Positions 47,636-56,797 of a stretch of DNA of 64,000 bases are shown piece by piece; within the stretch, counting starts at the first letter, position 1; the number at the start of each line of letters is the position of its first letter. A program made the position numbers and the translations under genes. This stretch comes from Flavobacterium sp. SM15 (GTDB taxonomy: Bacteria > Bacteroidota > Bacteroidia > Flavobacteriales > Flavobacteriaceae), in assembly GCF_022012335.1 (NCBI RefSeq), contig NZ_JAKLTO010000002.1, forward strand, positions 124,001 to 188,000, given 5' to 3'. The notes beneath the pieces were generated by a model. The model did not search any database and was not told where the DNA came from. It saw only the letters and a program-made list of their open reading frames with translations.

Positions 47636-49438
47636 TTAGTATCCAGGGTTTTGCTGTCCTCTAATAGACTGGTTAACCCCTAATTCAGAAGCTGGAATAG
47701 GAAGTGTGAATCTGTGATCAGTAATAGGTAAAGTACACTGACCGTTAATTTCACAATCTCTAGCATCTCTTACAATTGTTTCGTTAGCTAAAGTTCCTAA
47801 ACGTTTTAAATCGATGTAACGGTATCCTTCAAAAGCGAACTCAATTCTTCTTTCTTTCAAGATATCTTTCCAAGCATCAACAGCAGCAGCATAAACCGGT
47901 AACGGCTGAGCAACATTGAAACGAGCATCTCTTAATTCTTTAACTACAGCCGCAGCTCCAGCTAAATCACCTGCATTAGTTAAAGCCTCAGCCTTAATTA
48001 AATACATCTCGGAGATTCTTGAAATTTTGATATCGTTAACCAAGTTACCATTAGCTGCTGTACCAGGGTATTTACCCATAGCTAATTTATCAGTATTTCT
48101 GAAATCAGCCACTGTACGGTAATCATAGTTAATAATTGAAGTTGGGTGTACAATTGCACCATAACGAATATCACCGTTATTATGCTTAACAGCAAGATTA
48201 GTCGCGGTATTAGCAGCCGTAAAGTTAGCAGTAGTAGTACCGTTTGGCGCAGTTGTCAATGTAATCACATTACCAACTTTAGTTTTAACAAAGTAAACTT
48301 TTCCAGCAACAATCGCATTAGCAGGAATAGTTGCAGTACCACCTCCGTTCATTGCAGCGGTTGTAGGGAAAGAAGTTGTAAACACAAACTCATCATTTAC
48401 TGAAACGTTAGTTGCATTAGCAAGCGTAAGCGAAGTACCTGCAATAGAAACCACAGTATTGTTTGAAGCTGTAGCTACTTCAGTTGTGTTGATTAAGTTA
48501 AACAATGAACGTCCGATTTCAAAGAAAGGTGAACCTCCAACACTAGCATTAACACTAGCCCAAACTGCACCAGTACGAGTCTGTCCATTTAATTTTTTAA
48601 CTTTAAATAAAACCTCAGAGTTATTAGCATTGGCATCTGTAAGGAATACCGAAGTATAATTAGAGAAACTAGCTAATGAAATCCCTGAATTATTGATTAC
48701 ATCATTTGCATAAGTTAACGCATTAGCGTAATCACCTCTTAAAGCATTAACCCTTGCCTGCATTGCTACAGCAAAATATTTATTTGCATAAAGAGAAGGC
48801 GTAGCATAAGCAGGAGCTACAGAAGGAGCATTAAAGATTGCTAATGCAGCGTTTAAATCCGCATCAACTAGATCATAAATAGCACCGTTAGTTACTCTAG
48901 GAAGTTGAGTACCTACTGAATAAACACCATCAGCCATCATTACCCCAAGAGCATTTCTGTCTTTAGGATTAGTTGAAAAATAAGAAACTAATTGAATGTG
49001 AGAGTAAGCTCTCAACACAAGTGCTTCAGCTTTCATTCTCTTAATTAAATCAGCATCAACAGCATCAACAGGAACAACTCGATCAGCAAAAGCAATAACT
49101 CTGTTTGCTCTTGACATAACCAAATAATAAGTACTCCAAATACCATCCGGAGAACCTGAACCAGAGTTTAACAAAAATGCATAATTATCATTAAGTCCTT
49201 GTCCTCCATTTGCATAACCAATACCTGCTTCATCGGTAAAAACTGAATTGAATTCAAGGTCCGAAAGAGGAGTTAGTAAAGCATATGCACTGTTCATCAT
49301 TTTCTGGATATCTCCAGAAGTCTGAAAAGCAACTTCTTCAGTAGTTGCACCCGGAGTAAATGAATTTAGCAAGTCATCATCACAACTCACTAAAGTAACA
49401 GCTCCAGACAAAAGCAGTATACCAAATATTTTTTTCAT
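47636..49438 (-). CDS. SusD/RagB-family outer-membrane lipoprotein with an internal insertion
   Basis: This 600-residue lipoprotein has signal peptide and lipobox LVSC with Cys19 followed by Asp residues. The SusD fold is shown by the N-terminal TSGDIQKMMNSAYALL helix, the TPR-like ALVLRAYSHIQLVSYF, and the C-terminal SEMYLIKAEALTNAGDLAGA, then WKDILKERRIEFAFEGYRYIDLKRLG. SusD proteins capture substrate for the SusC channel. Between about residues 345 and 450 there is a Thr/Ala/Asn/Val-rich, beta-type segment without charged helices, which ordinary SusD proteins lack. It follows the SusC gene by 46 nt. No carbohydrate-active enzyme or protease gene adjoins, so the substrate is unknown. Confidence 0.92.
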   Translation of the reverse strand: MKKIFGILLLSGAVTLVSCDDDLLNSFTPGATTEEVAFQTSGDIQKMMNSAYALLTPLSDLEFNSVFTDEAGIGYANGGQGLNDNYAFLLNSGSGSPDGIWSTYYLVMSRANRVIAFADRVVPVDAVDADLIKRMKAEALVLRAYSHIQLVSYFSTNPKDRNALGVMMADGVYSVGTQLPRVTNGAIYDLVDADLNAALAIFNAPSVAPAYATPSLYANKYFAVAMQARVNALRGDYANALTYANDVINNSGISLASFSNYTSVFLTDANANNSEVLFKVKKLNGQTRTGAVWASVNASVGGSPFFEIGRSLFNLINTTEVATASNNTVVSIAGTSLTLANATNVSVNDEFVFTTSFPTTAAMNGGGTATIPANAIVAGKVYFVKTKVGNVITLTTAPNGTTTANFTAANTATNLAVKHNNGDIRYGAIVHPTSIINYDYRTVADFRNTDKLAMGKYPGTAANGNLVNDIKISRISEMYLIKAEALTNAGDLAGAAAVVKELRDARFNVAQPLPVYAAAVDAWKDILKERRIEFAFEGYRYIDLKRLGTLANETIVRDARDCEINGQCTLPITDHRFTLPIPASELGVNQSIRGQQNPGY

Positions 49439-49484
49439 AATATAAAATTTTATTTTTTTTGAATTTAAACTAACAAATCAGTTA

Positions 49485-52400
49485 TTAAAATCTCAAATCA
49501 ATACCAAATGTATAAATTCTTGGCGTTGGATATTGTGCCTGATCTGCAGTTCTATTACTTTCTGCATCAAATCCTTTCCATTTAGTCATAGTTACTAAAT
49601 TCTCTCCCTGCGCATAGAAAGACAATCCGGTTATAAAAGTTTTATCTAAGAATTTCTTAGGTACTTTATAACCAATTTGAGCGTGACGTAATCTAACATA
49701 AGATGCATCTCTTAAGAATCTATCTGAGTTATCAGCAGTTCCTAAGTTAGTTGCATTTAAAGCAGGTACATTAGTATTAGTATTTGTAGGAGTCCAAGCA
49801 TTTAATAAATCATTAGACACTACAAACTGTCCTAAACTTGTAGGATCATACAACCCTTGTAAGTCAAAATCATATCTCCATACTTTTTGAGCAAAAGTAA
49901 ATGTAGATTTTGCAAAGAATCCTTTATACTCTGCATCAAAACCAAAACCTCCTTGGTAGATTGGAAGCCAGTTTTTACCTGTGAAAACACGGTCTGCAGT
50001 TGCACTAGGATTTTCTGTTAAAGAACCATCAGCAGCAGTAAATAGTAACTCTCCATTTGCCTGGTTAACTCCAGCGTAAGGAATTACATAGTACTCATCT
50101 AGCATGTGACCGTCTTTATTAATAGAGTTACCTCCATCATAAATTTCTCCAAAAGGAATATCATTAACTTCAGATTTATTATAAGAACCATTAGCTCTTA
50201 AAGTTAAGATATAATCTTCACCTTTTAAAACATCTCCAGCAAGAGAAACCTCCCAACCTTTATTTGTAAGGTTCATTCCAGAGTTTTTAATAATACCGTT
50301 AGTACCAGAAATAATTGATACCGGAGTAAAATTCAACAAATCATAACCTTTCTTGTTATAGTAATCTACATTACCTCTTAATCTGTTGTGGAACATTTCA
50401 AAATCTAAACCAAAATTGTATTGTTTAGTAATTTCCCAATGCAAATCAGGCACACCAAAATTAACAGTATAACCACTTTGCCCGTTATAAACGTTTGAAG
50501 CATTAGCATAAGTATCGATATATGCTGGAGGGTTAAGTCCTGCATAAATAGTACCATCAACAATTCTTTGGTTACCATTAACACCAATAGAAGCTCTTAA
50601 TTTCAACACTTGAAACAAGTCTTGTTTTTGCATAAAAGACTCTTTGTCAATATTCCAACGACCTGCAACAGACCAGAATTCACCCCATTTTTTCTCTTGT
50701 CCAAAAACAGAAGATCCATCAAAACGATAAGTACCTACAACACCATAACGGTTGTCAAAACTATAATCCAACACTCCGAAATAAGAAATTAAATTTCTTT
50801 TTAATTTGTTTGCACTAACAGTTCCTCCATAAAAATCATGAGAAGCGATATCCGCTAAATAACCTGAACCAGTATTTGGAACGAAAAATTTAGGATCCAA
50901 ACCTCTCTGTCTCATGTTATTAACATTCAACTGATCAAAATTGTACTCTTGATTCAATAATGCATTTACTTTATGCTTACCAATCTCTTTAGTATAATCT
51001 AACTGGAATAAGTTGTTAAAACTAAACTCTCTTCTAGTATTGATGTCCTCAAACCCTCCAAATTCAGCCGCAGCATTTTTAAACAACAATGCATTGAAAG
51101 AGATTGGATGCTCAGACTGATTAAATCTTGTCAACATCATTTCAGTACCTGTTCTGGTTCTGAAAGTTAAATCTTTAGTTAATTTATAACCTGTTTCAGC
51201 AGACCCTATAAAACGAGTTTCGTCTGTATTATTCACATACGTATTCAATTTATCCATTAAGAATAAAGGCGTATATAATAAAGTACCATCAGTTTGATAC
51301 AAATCAAACACCTGTTGAGACCCTTGGTATTGAGAAGGACTAATATAAGGTGCAGATAATGTTGCTCCTAAAACATAGTTTCTGTTGATTGCTCCAGATC
51401 CTAAATTTGTCGCTTCATTATTCTTTGAGAATCCCATAAACATATTAGTTGAATATGTAAATTTCTCATTAGCAGATTTTCCAGTCAAGTTGTTTCTCAT
51501 ACTGAATCTTTTCAACCCAGTTGAAGTTAAAATACCTTCTTGGTTAAAATAGTTAACTGAAGTATAAGAACTTAAGTTCTTCCCTGTATTTTCAATAGAA
51601 AACTGATGATCTGCAGAAGTTCCTAGTCTAAAGAACTCTTTTACCCAATCAGTATCAATAGACCAAGCGTCGATTTGTGCATCTGTTAAAGTTGCCCCAA
51701 GTCCAGCTGGATACATTTGTTCCAATTTCAATAATTCTTTTGAATTTGAAAAAGAATATCTTGATTTCTGAAGCTGAGTAATACCAGTATTAACTGAATA
51801 TCTAAATTTAGTACCTCCTTCTCCAAAAGAACCTCTTTTCGTCTTAACAACAATAACACCATTTGCCCCTCTATTACCATAGATACCAGTTGCAGCAGCA
51901 TCTTTCAATACAGTAGTAGACTCAATGTCGTTAGGGTTTAATGTTCTAAAGTTATCCCCATTAGTTGGCATACCATCAATAACATACAACGGATCTGTAT
52001 TACCAGTAACAGAACCAGCACCACGAATAATAACAGTACTTTTAGAACCCGGCTGCCCACTTCCAGTTGAAATGTTAACACCCGCTAACTGACCTTGTAA
52101 AGTCTGCACGAATGAACCATTCGGACGGTTTTCAATAGTAGCCGCTTTAACAGTAGCTTGAGCTACAACCGTAGAAGCTTTTGTAGTAGTTCTATACCCC
52201 TCTACAACAACCTCGGTTAATTGTTTTGTCTCTGCACTCATGGTAACGTTAATTTTACTAGACGCTCCAACTGTTGCAGTTGACTCTTTCATACCAATGA
52301 AAGAAAATACCAAAACCTGACCAGTTTTAGCTTTGATGGAATAATTTCCATCCATGTCTGTTTGTGTACCGTTTGTTGTACCTTTTACAACAACGCTAAC

Positions 52401-52520
52401 ACCTGGTAACGGCAAACCTCCTTCGGTCACAGTACCAGTTACAGTTTTCTCCTGTGCGAAGGCAAACTGCATTGAGAACGCCAATAATAGCGCAAAAATC
52501 CATTTAAACTTCGATCTCAT
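49485..52520 (-). CDS. SusC/RagA-family TonB-dependent transporter
   Basis: This 1011-residue outer-membrane transporter has a signal peptide ending FAFAQ, then a carboxypeptidase-like regulatory domain (about 25-105, VTGTVTEGGLPLPGVSVVVKG). A TonB-box-like segment (LTEVVVEGY) and the plug (about 120-230, with LQGQLAGVNIS and the SusC signature DPLYVIDGMPTN, then VLKDAAATGIYGNRGANGVI) follow. The rest is a 22-strand barrel that ends GIDLRF. It works with the SusD lipoprotein encoded downstream to import a large nutrient using TonB energy. A near-consensus promoter with a GAAGTTTG -7 box lies upstream. Confidence 0.95.
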   Translation of the reverse strand: MRSKFKWIFALLLAFSMQFAFAQEKTVTGTVTEGGLPLPGVSVVVKGTTNGTQTDMDGNYSIKAKTGQVLVFSFIGMKESTATVGASSKINVTMSAETKQLTEVVVEGYRTTTKASTVVAQATVKAATIENRPNGSFVQTLQGQLAGVNISTGSGQPGSKSTVIIRGAGSVTGNTDPLYVIDGMPTNGDNFRTLNPNDIESTTVLKDAAATGIYGNRGANGVIVVKTKRGSFGEGGTKFRYSVNTGITQLQKSRYSFSNSKELLKLEQMYPAGLGATLTDAQIDAWSIDTDWVKEFFRLGTSADHQFSIENTGKNLSSYTSVNYFNQEGILTSTGLKRFSMRNNLTGKSANEKFTYSTNMFMGFSKNNEATNLGSGAINRNYVLGATLSAPYISPSQYQGSQQVFDLYQTDGTLLYTPLFLMDKLNTYVNNTDETRFIGSAETGYKLTKDLTFRTRTGTEMMLTRFNQSEHPISFNALLFKNAAAEFGGFEDINTRREFSFNNLFQLDYTKEIGKHKVNALLNQEYNFDQLNVNNMRQRGLDPKFFVPNTGSGYLADIASHDFYGGTVSANKLKRNLISYFGVLDYSFDNRYGVVGTYRFDGSSVFGQEKKWGEFWSVAGRWNIDKESFMQKQDLFQVLKLRASIGVNGNQRIVDGTIYAGLNPPAYIDTYANASNVYNGQSGYTVNFGVPDLHWEITKQYNFGLDFEMFHNRLRGNVDYYNKKGYDLLNFTPVSIISGTNGIIKNSGMNLTNKGWEVSLAGDVLKGEDYILTLRANGSYNKSEVNDIPFGEIYDGGNSINKDGHMLDEYYVIPYAGVNQANGELLFTAADGSLTENPSATADRVFTGKNWLPIYQGGFGFDAEYKGFFAKSTFTFAQKVWRYDFDLQGLYDPTSLGQFVVSNDLLNAWTPTNTNTNVPALNATNLGTADNSDRFLRDASYVRLRHAQIGYKVPKKFLDKTFITGLSFYAQGENLVTMTKWKGFDAESNRTADQAQYPTPRIYTFGIDLRF

Positions 52521-52688
52521 GTTAAATTAATTTGAGTTAGTTATTTCGCAAACTTCTTAATTATTTCTTAAATAAACAAGCGCTATTTTATGAATTATGT
52601 GATTTTAACTATTTCAACACTTCTTTTTAAAGCTTAATTTTCAGATTTTTATACATGCAGAATTTCTTATTTTTGCAAAAAACATCAA

Positions 52689-53288
52689 ATGCTGCTCAAC
52701 AATTTTTCAGATTATCTACTTGAGGCCGGGACTGATGAAGCCGGAAGAGGCTGTTTAGCAGGCCCTGTAACAGCCGCTGCCGTAATCCTTCCGGAAGAAT
52801 TTCGTTTGGATTTATTAAATGACTCCAAACAACTTTCCGAAAAAGCAAGAGAAAAACTAAAACCTCTTATTGAAGAAAAAGCAATTACTTATAAAGTAGT
52901 ACATCTCGAGCCTAAAATTATAGACTCCATAAATATTTTAAATGCCTCAATTAAAGCGATGCAGGAATGTTTGATCACACTAAACCCAATCCCTGAATAT
53001 ATTATTGTAGATGGAAACCGATTCAAACCCATAAACAACATCCCTTACAGCTGTATTGTAAAAGGGGACAGTAAATACTTAAGCATTGCTGCCGCATCGG
53101 TTTTAGCTAAAACGCATCGGGATGAATACATGGATAAAATTCACGAGGAATTCCCCATGTACAACTGGAAAAAAAACAAAGGCTACCCAACTAAGGAACA
53201 TCGTGAAGCCATCAAAAAATACGGCATAACAAAATACCACCGAATGTCATTCCGGTTGCTGCCCGAACAACTCACCCTAGACTTATAA
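52689..53288 (+). CDS. rnhB: Ribonuclease HII
   Basis: This 199-residue enzyme cuts RNA in RNA/DNA hybrids, in particular single ribonucleotides in DNA. Motifs visible are [13 protein letters not shown] at the start (Asp16, Glu17), [21 protein letters not shown] with the third Asp, and [13 protein letters not shown]. The ATG at 52689 is 13 nt after a TAnnTTTG-type -7 box (52668-52675), so the leader is very short. A terminator shared with lipB follows. Confidence 0.97.
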   Translation: MLLNNFSDYLLEAGTDEAGRGCLAGPVTAAAVILPEEFRLDLLNDSKQLSEKAREKLKPLIEEKAITYKVVHLEPKIIDSINILNASIKAMQECLITLNPIPEYIIVDGNRFKPINNIPYSCIVKGDSKYLSIAAASVLAKTHRDEYMDKIHEEFPMYNWKKNKGYPTKEHREAIKKYGITKYHRMSFRLLPEQLTLDL

Positions 53289-53316
53289 AAAAAGGAAGTC
53301 AAATGACTTCCTTTTT
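53289..53316. terminator. Bidirectional terminator between rnhB and lipB
   Basis: A 12-bp perfect stem (53289-53300 with 53305-53316), 4-nt loop, with A and T runs on both sides. It lies at the ends of the convergent rnhB and lipB genes. Confidence 0.85.
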
Positions 53317-53322
53317 AGTTCC

Positions 53323-54018
53323 TTACACCAATTCCGCTTCGAACAAGTCGGAAAAATGTTTTAGTATTTTTTGCTTTACTTCTTCTTCGTCTACTTTTTC
53401 AACACCTAATTCCACATTTAAAGACGTAACAGCTTTCCCTTTAATTCCACAAGGAATAATGTTATCAAAATAACCCAAATCGGCGTTTACATTTAAAGCA
53501 AACCCATGCATGGTAACCCAACGAGAAGCTCGAACTCCCATTGCACAAATTTTTCTGGCAAATGGTGTCCCGACTCCCAACCAAACCCCGGTTTCACCCT
53601 GACTTCGTTCCGACTTCAAACCATATTCTGCCAAAGTAAGAATGATGGCTTCTTCCAATAATCTCAAATATTTATGAATGTCTGTGAAAAAATTCTCTAA
53701 ATCAAGGATTGGATAACCAACAATTTGACCCGGCCCATGGTAGGTAATATCTCCTCCCCTGTTAATCTTATAAAAGGTCGCCCCTTTTTCTTCCAATTGT
53801 TTTTCACTTAAAAGAAGATTGGATAAATCACCACTTTTCCCTAAGGTATAAACATGCGGATGTTCCACAAACAGAAAATGGTTCGCCGTTTCAATTTCAG
53901 GATTTTCTCTTTTCGCTACTTTCTGCGCTACGATTTCCGCAAAAAGTTCTTCCTGATAATCCCAAGTATCTTTATAATCTTTTCGCCCCAGATCCTGAAG
54001 CTCTACTTTTTTATTCAT
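53323..54018 (-). CDS. lipB: Lipoyl(octanoyl) transferase
   Basis: This 231-residue enzyme moves octanoate from acyl carrier protein to the lipoyl domains of 2-oxoacid dehydrogenases. The motifs are FLFVEHPHVYTLGKSGD, RGGDITYHGPGQIVGYPILDL, the catalytic Lys in RKICAMGVRASRWVTMHGFA and Cys in IPCGIKGKAVTSL. The start is the ATG at 54018; the frame continues only to a TTG at 54030. It begins 12 nt after the lipoprotein gene, which suggests one transcript. Confidence 0.95.
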   Translation of the reverse strand: MNKKVELQDLGRKDYKDTWDYQEELFAEIVAQKVAKRENPEIETANHFLFVEHPHVYTLGKSGDLSNLLLSEKQLEEKGATFYKINRGGDITYHGPGQIVGYPILDLENFFTDIHKYLRLLEEAIILTLAEYGLKSERSQGETGVWLGVGTPFARKICAMGVRASRWVTMHGFALNVNADLGYFDNIIPCGIKGKAVTSLNVELGVEKVDEEEVKQKILKHFSDLFEAELV

Positions 54019-54030
54019 TTTTGAAATCAA

Positions 54031-54774
54031 TTATTTTTTTTCCAGAACCACATCAAAACTCAAAGACTCCGGTTTTTCAAGATAGTCTGTAAAAGGATAT
54101 TCTATAGTAATGGTTTTTCGGTCTTCGCTAAAAAGCGCATTTTTATTGGAAACCGATTTTACCTTTTTAGGAAAATGATACTTTATATTATAGTTAAAGG
54201 CCGCCAACATTCCTTTCATACTTACTAAACTATCGGAAATTGTTTTCTGCAAAGCAACATCTTTCACTTTAACTTTTCGGGAGAATGTTTTGCCGTTGTA
54301 AACAAATTTCAAATCGGTATTATTTTGGAACGTATTTGAAAACGGGTTTGAAGGATCTTGTTCTTTCTTTTTCCCTTTCATATCTTCGATTGTTTTCATA
54401 GCCTGCATCATATCCACTAGTTCGGAAGTATTTTTAAAATCCGTAAAAATTGAAAACACGAATTTCTTTTCTTCGGGTTTCATCTTCATGTTTACCGAAA
54501 AATTTTCCATTTTCTTCAAACGTTCCTGATCCGCCTGAGGGAGTTTTGCAATGCTATCTTTCTTGGCTTCAAAAAAAGTTTTAAACGCAAAGGTTGAATC
54601 CAAGCCTTTTTCGTTTTTCATCGAATCACCAGCCATGTCCATAATAGCAGAAGCATCAACATCAAACGACATTTTTCCGCTACCGTCTTCATTAATATAA
54701 ATGTTTTCGGTAAAATTGCAGCTGGCAAAGAGAATTGCAACAATTACAAACGTGAGTAACTTGTATAATCTCAT
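54031..54774 (-). CDS. Lipoprotein of unknown function
   Basis: This 247-residue protein has lipobox LFASC (Cys about residue 19 from the ATG at 54774, which directly precedes the signal peptide). The frame extends upstream to 54813, but this would place charged residues before the signal. The mature protein is lysine-rich, with MDMAGDSMKN, a coiled stretch around AKLPQADQERLKKMENFSVNMKMK and beta segments at the end. I do not recognise a family. It is co-oriented with lipB and divergent from lysS. Confidence 0.7.
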   Translation of the reverse strand: MRLYKLLTFVIVAILFASCNFTENIYINEDGSGKMSFDVDASAIMDMAGDSMKNEKGLDSTFAFKTFFEAKKDSIAKLPQADQERLKKMENFSVNMKMKPEEKKFVFSIFTDFKNTSELVDMMQAMKTIEDMKGKKKEQDPSNPFSNTFQNNTDLKFVYNGKTFSRKVKVKDVALQKTISDSLVSMKGMLAAFNYNIKYHFPKKVKSVSNKNALFSEDRKTITIEYPFTDYLEKPESLSFDVVLEKK

Positions 54775-54811
54775 CCTTTTAGATTTTCTCCAAAAGTACA
54801 AAATAGTTTCC

Positions 54812-54871
54812 AAATAGCCCTGATAGAAGCAAGCTACCGTGTAGCGCTGAAAGCAGGAAAAGGGTTTCCAA
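54812..54871. ncRNA. Structured intergenic element, copy 2 (possible Flavo-1 RNA)
   Basis: On the plus strand it opens TAGCCCTGATAGAAGC, contains a 5-bp hairpin (54833-54837 with 54841-54845, 3-nt loop) and closes GCTGAAAGCAGGAAAAG. The CCTG at 54819-54822 pairs with CAGG at 54854-54857. In copy 1 the equivalent bases are CCCG and CGGG, so one pair changes from C-G to T-A on both sides. The element lies between the divergent lipoprotein and lysS genes, upstream of the lysS promoter. Strand and function are not established. Confidence 0.55.
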
Positions 54872-54924
54872 AAAAGCCCGAACCATTACGCTCCAAAACC
54901 AAAACAACATTACAATTTTCCGTC

Positions 54925-54956
54925 TTTGTAACTTTGGAACTTAAATAGTATCTTTG
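54925..54956 (+). promoter_or_regulatory. Promoter of lysS
   Basis: TTTG at 54925-54928 and TATCTTTG at 54949-54956 with a 20-nt spacer match the Bacteroidota consensus. The lysS ATG follows 22 nt later. Confidence 0.8.
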
Positions 54957-54978
54957 CACCCTTAAAAATCAATACTAT

Positions 54979-56682
54979 ATGCAACTTTCAGAACAAGAAA
55001 TCATCAGAAGAGAGAAATTGAGCAAGTTGAGAGAGCTTGGCATCAATCCGTATCCGGCAAATTTGTTTCCCGTAAATCATACGTCGAAACAGATAAAGGA
55101 CGCTTTTGAAGAAGGAAAGAAAGTTGTAGTGGCCGGACGTTTAATGAGTGTTCGTGACCAAGGAAAAGCTTCATTTGCAGAATTACAGGACAGCGAAGGA
55201 AGAATCCAAGCGTATTTTAACCGCGATGTGATTTGTGAAGGCGAAGACAAAACTTTATACAACACGGTTTTCAAAAAACTAACCGACTTAGGAGATTTTA
55301 TTGGAATTGAAGGTGAATTGTTTACCACTCAGGTTGGAGCGAAATGTATTCGTGTTTCAAACTTTACCTTTTTGAGCAAAACTTTACGACCATTACCCTT
55401 ACCAAAAACCGATACCGACGGAAATGTTTACGACGAATTTGTAGATCCGGAATTGCGTTACCGTATGCGTTATGTAGATTTGGTGGTTAACCCGCAGGTA
55501 AAAGACGTTTTCATGAAACGAACCAAATTGTTCACCGCCATGAGAACGTTCTTTAACGAAGCTGGTTACATGGAAGTGGAAACACCGGTTTTACAGTCGA
55601 TTCCTGGTGGAGCAGCCGCAAGACCCTTCATCACGCATCATAATAGTTTAGACATTCCACTATATATGCGAATTGCCAACGAATTGTATCTGAAAAGATT
55701 GATTGTTGGTGGTTTTGACGGAGTGTACGAGTTTTCGAAAAACTTCCGCAACGAAGGAATGGACCGTACACACAATCCGGAATTTACCGCGATGGAAATT
55801 TATGTAGCCTACAAAGACTACAATTGGATGATGGAATTCACCGAAAATCTTTTGGAATACTGTGCTACTCAGGTAAACGGAACTACCGAAGCTACTTTTG
55901 GAGAACACAAAGTAAACTTCAAAGCACCGTATGCAAGAGTTACCATGACCGATGCGATTAAACAGTTTACAGGATTTGACATTACCGGAAAATCGGAAGC
56001 CGAATTGTTTGAAGCAGCTAAATCAATGGGTATCGAAGTTAACGAAACCATGGGCAAAGGAAAACTGATTGACGAAATCTTCGGAGAAAAATGTGAAGGC
56101 AACTTTATCCAGCCAACTTTCATTACCGATTATCCGAAAGAAATGTCACCTTTATGTAAATCGCACCGTGACAACCCGGACTTGACTGAACGCTTTGAAT
56201 TAATGGTTTGCGGAAAAGAAATCGCAAATGCTTATTCAGAACTGAATGACCCAATTGACCAAAGAGAGCGTTTCGAAGCGCAAATGGCATTGGCAGCCAA
56301 AGGGGATGATGAAGCCAATGGAATTATTGACGAAGACTTCTTAAGAGCCTTAGAATACGGAATGCCGCCAACGTCCGGTTTGGGAATTGGAATGGACCGT
56401 TTAATTATGTTCCTAACCAACAATCCATCAATTCAGGAAGTATTGTTCTTCCCGCAAATGCGTCCGGAGAAAAAAGCTCCTCAAGTAGAATTGGAAGCTG
56501 AGGAAAAACTTATTGTTGAATTGCTTCAGAAAAACAACAACGTAATGGAATTGGTCGAACTGAAAACCCAAGCAGCCTTAAGCGGAAAAAAATGGGACAA
56601 AGCCATGAAAACCTTAGCACAACACGGATTAACTTCTGTGAAAGTAAACGGAGAATCAAAAGTGGTAGAATTAGCTGAATAA
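54979..56682 (+). CDS. lysS: Lysyl-tRNA synthetase, class II
   Basis: This 567-residue class II synthetase has an N-terminal OB-fold anticodon domain (KKVVVAGRLMSVRDQGKASFAELQD). The catalytic core has motif 2 (FRNEGMDRTHNPEFTAMEIY) and motif 3 (GLGIGMDRLIMFLTN). Compared with E. coli (505) there is a C-terminal extension of about 65 residues after QEVLFFPQMRPE. It is helical and charged (EEKLIVELLQKNNNVMELV, then KTLAQHGL), probably a general feature of the Bacteroidota enzyme. It has its own promoter and terminator. Confidence 0.97.
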   Translation: MQLSEQEIIRREKLSKLRELGINPYPANLFPVNHTSKQIKDAFEEGKKVVVAGRLMSVRDQGKASFAELQDSEGRIQAYFNRDVICEGEDKTLYNTVFKKLTDLGDFIGIEGELFTTQVGAKCIRVSNFTFLSKTLRPLPLPKTDTDGNVYDEFVDPELRYRMRYVDLVVNPQVKDVFMKRTKLFTAMRTFFNEAGYMEVETPVLQSIPGGAAARPFITHHNSLDIPLYMRIANELYLKRLIVGGFDGVYEFSKNFRNEGMDRTHNPEFTAMEIYVAYKDYNWMMEFTENLLEYCATQVNGTTEATFGEHKVNFKAPYARVTMTDAIKQFTGFDITGKSEAELFEAAKSMGIEVNETMGKGKLIDEIFGEKCEGNFIQPTFITDYPKEMSPLCKSHRDNPDLTERFELMVCGKEIANAYSELNDPIDQRERFEAQMALAAKGDDEANGIIDEDFLRALEYGMPPTSGLGIGMDRLIMFLTNNPSIQEVLFFPQMRPEKKAPQVELEAEEKLIVELLQKNNNVMELVELKTQAALSGKKWDKAMKTLAQHGLTSVKVNGESKVVELAE

Positions 56683-56707
56683 GCTATACTTTAAAACAGA
56701 TACATCT

Positions 56708-56734
56708 AAGAGGCTCAAATGAGCCTCTTTTTTT
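56708..56734 (+). terminator. Intrinsic terminator after lysS
   Basis: A 9-bp perfect stem (56708-56716 with 56721-56729), loop of 4 nt, followed by T residues, 26 nt after the lysS stop. Confidence 0.9.
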
Positions 56735-56797
56735 ACATCAATATTAAACCTTTTAAAACTTTCATTGTCCTAATGCTGTAACACAAATTTTTAAGAC

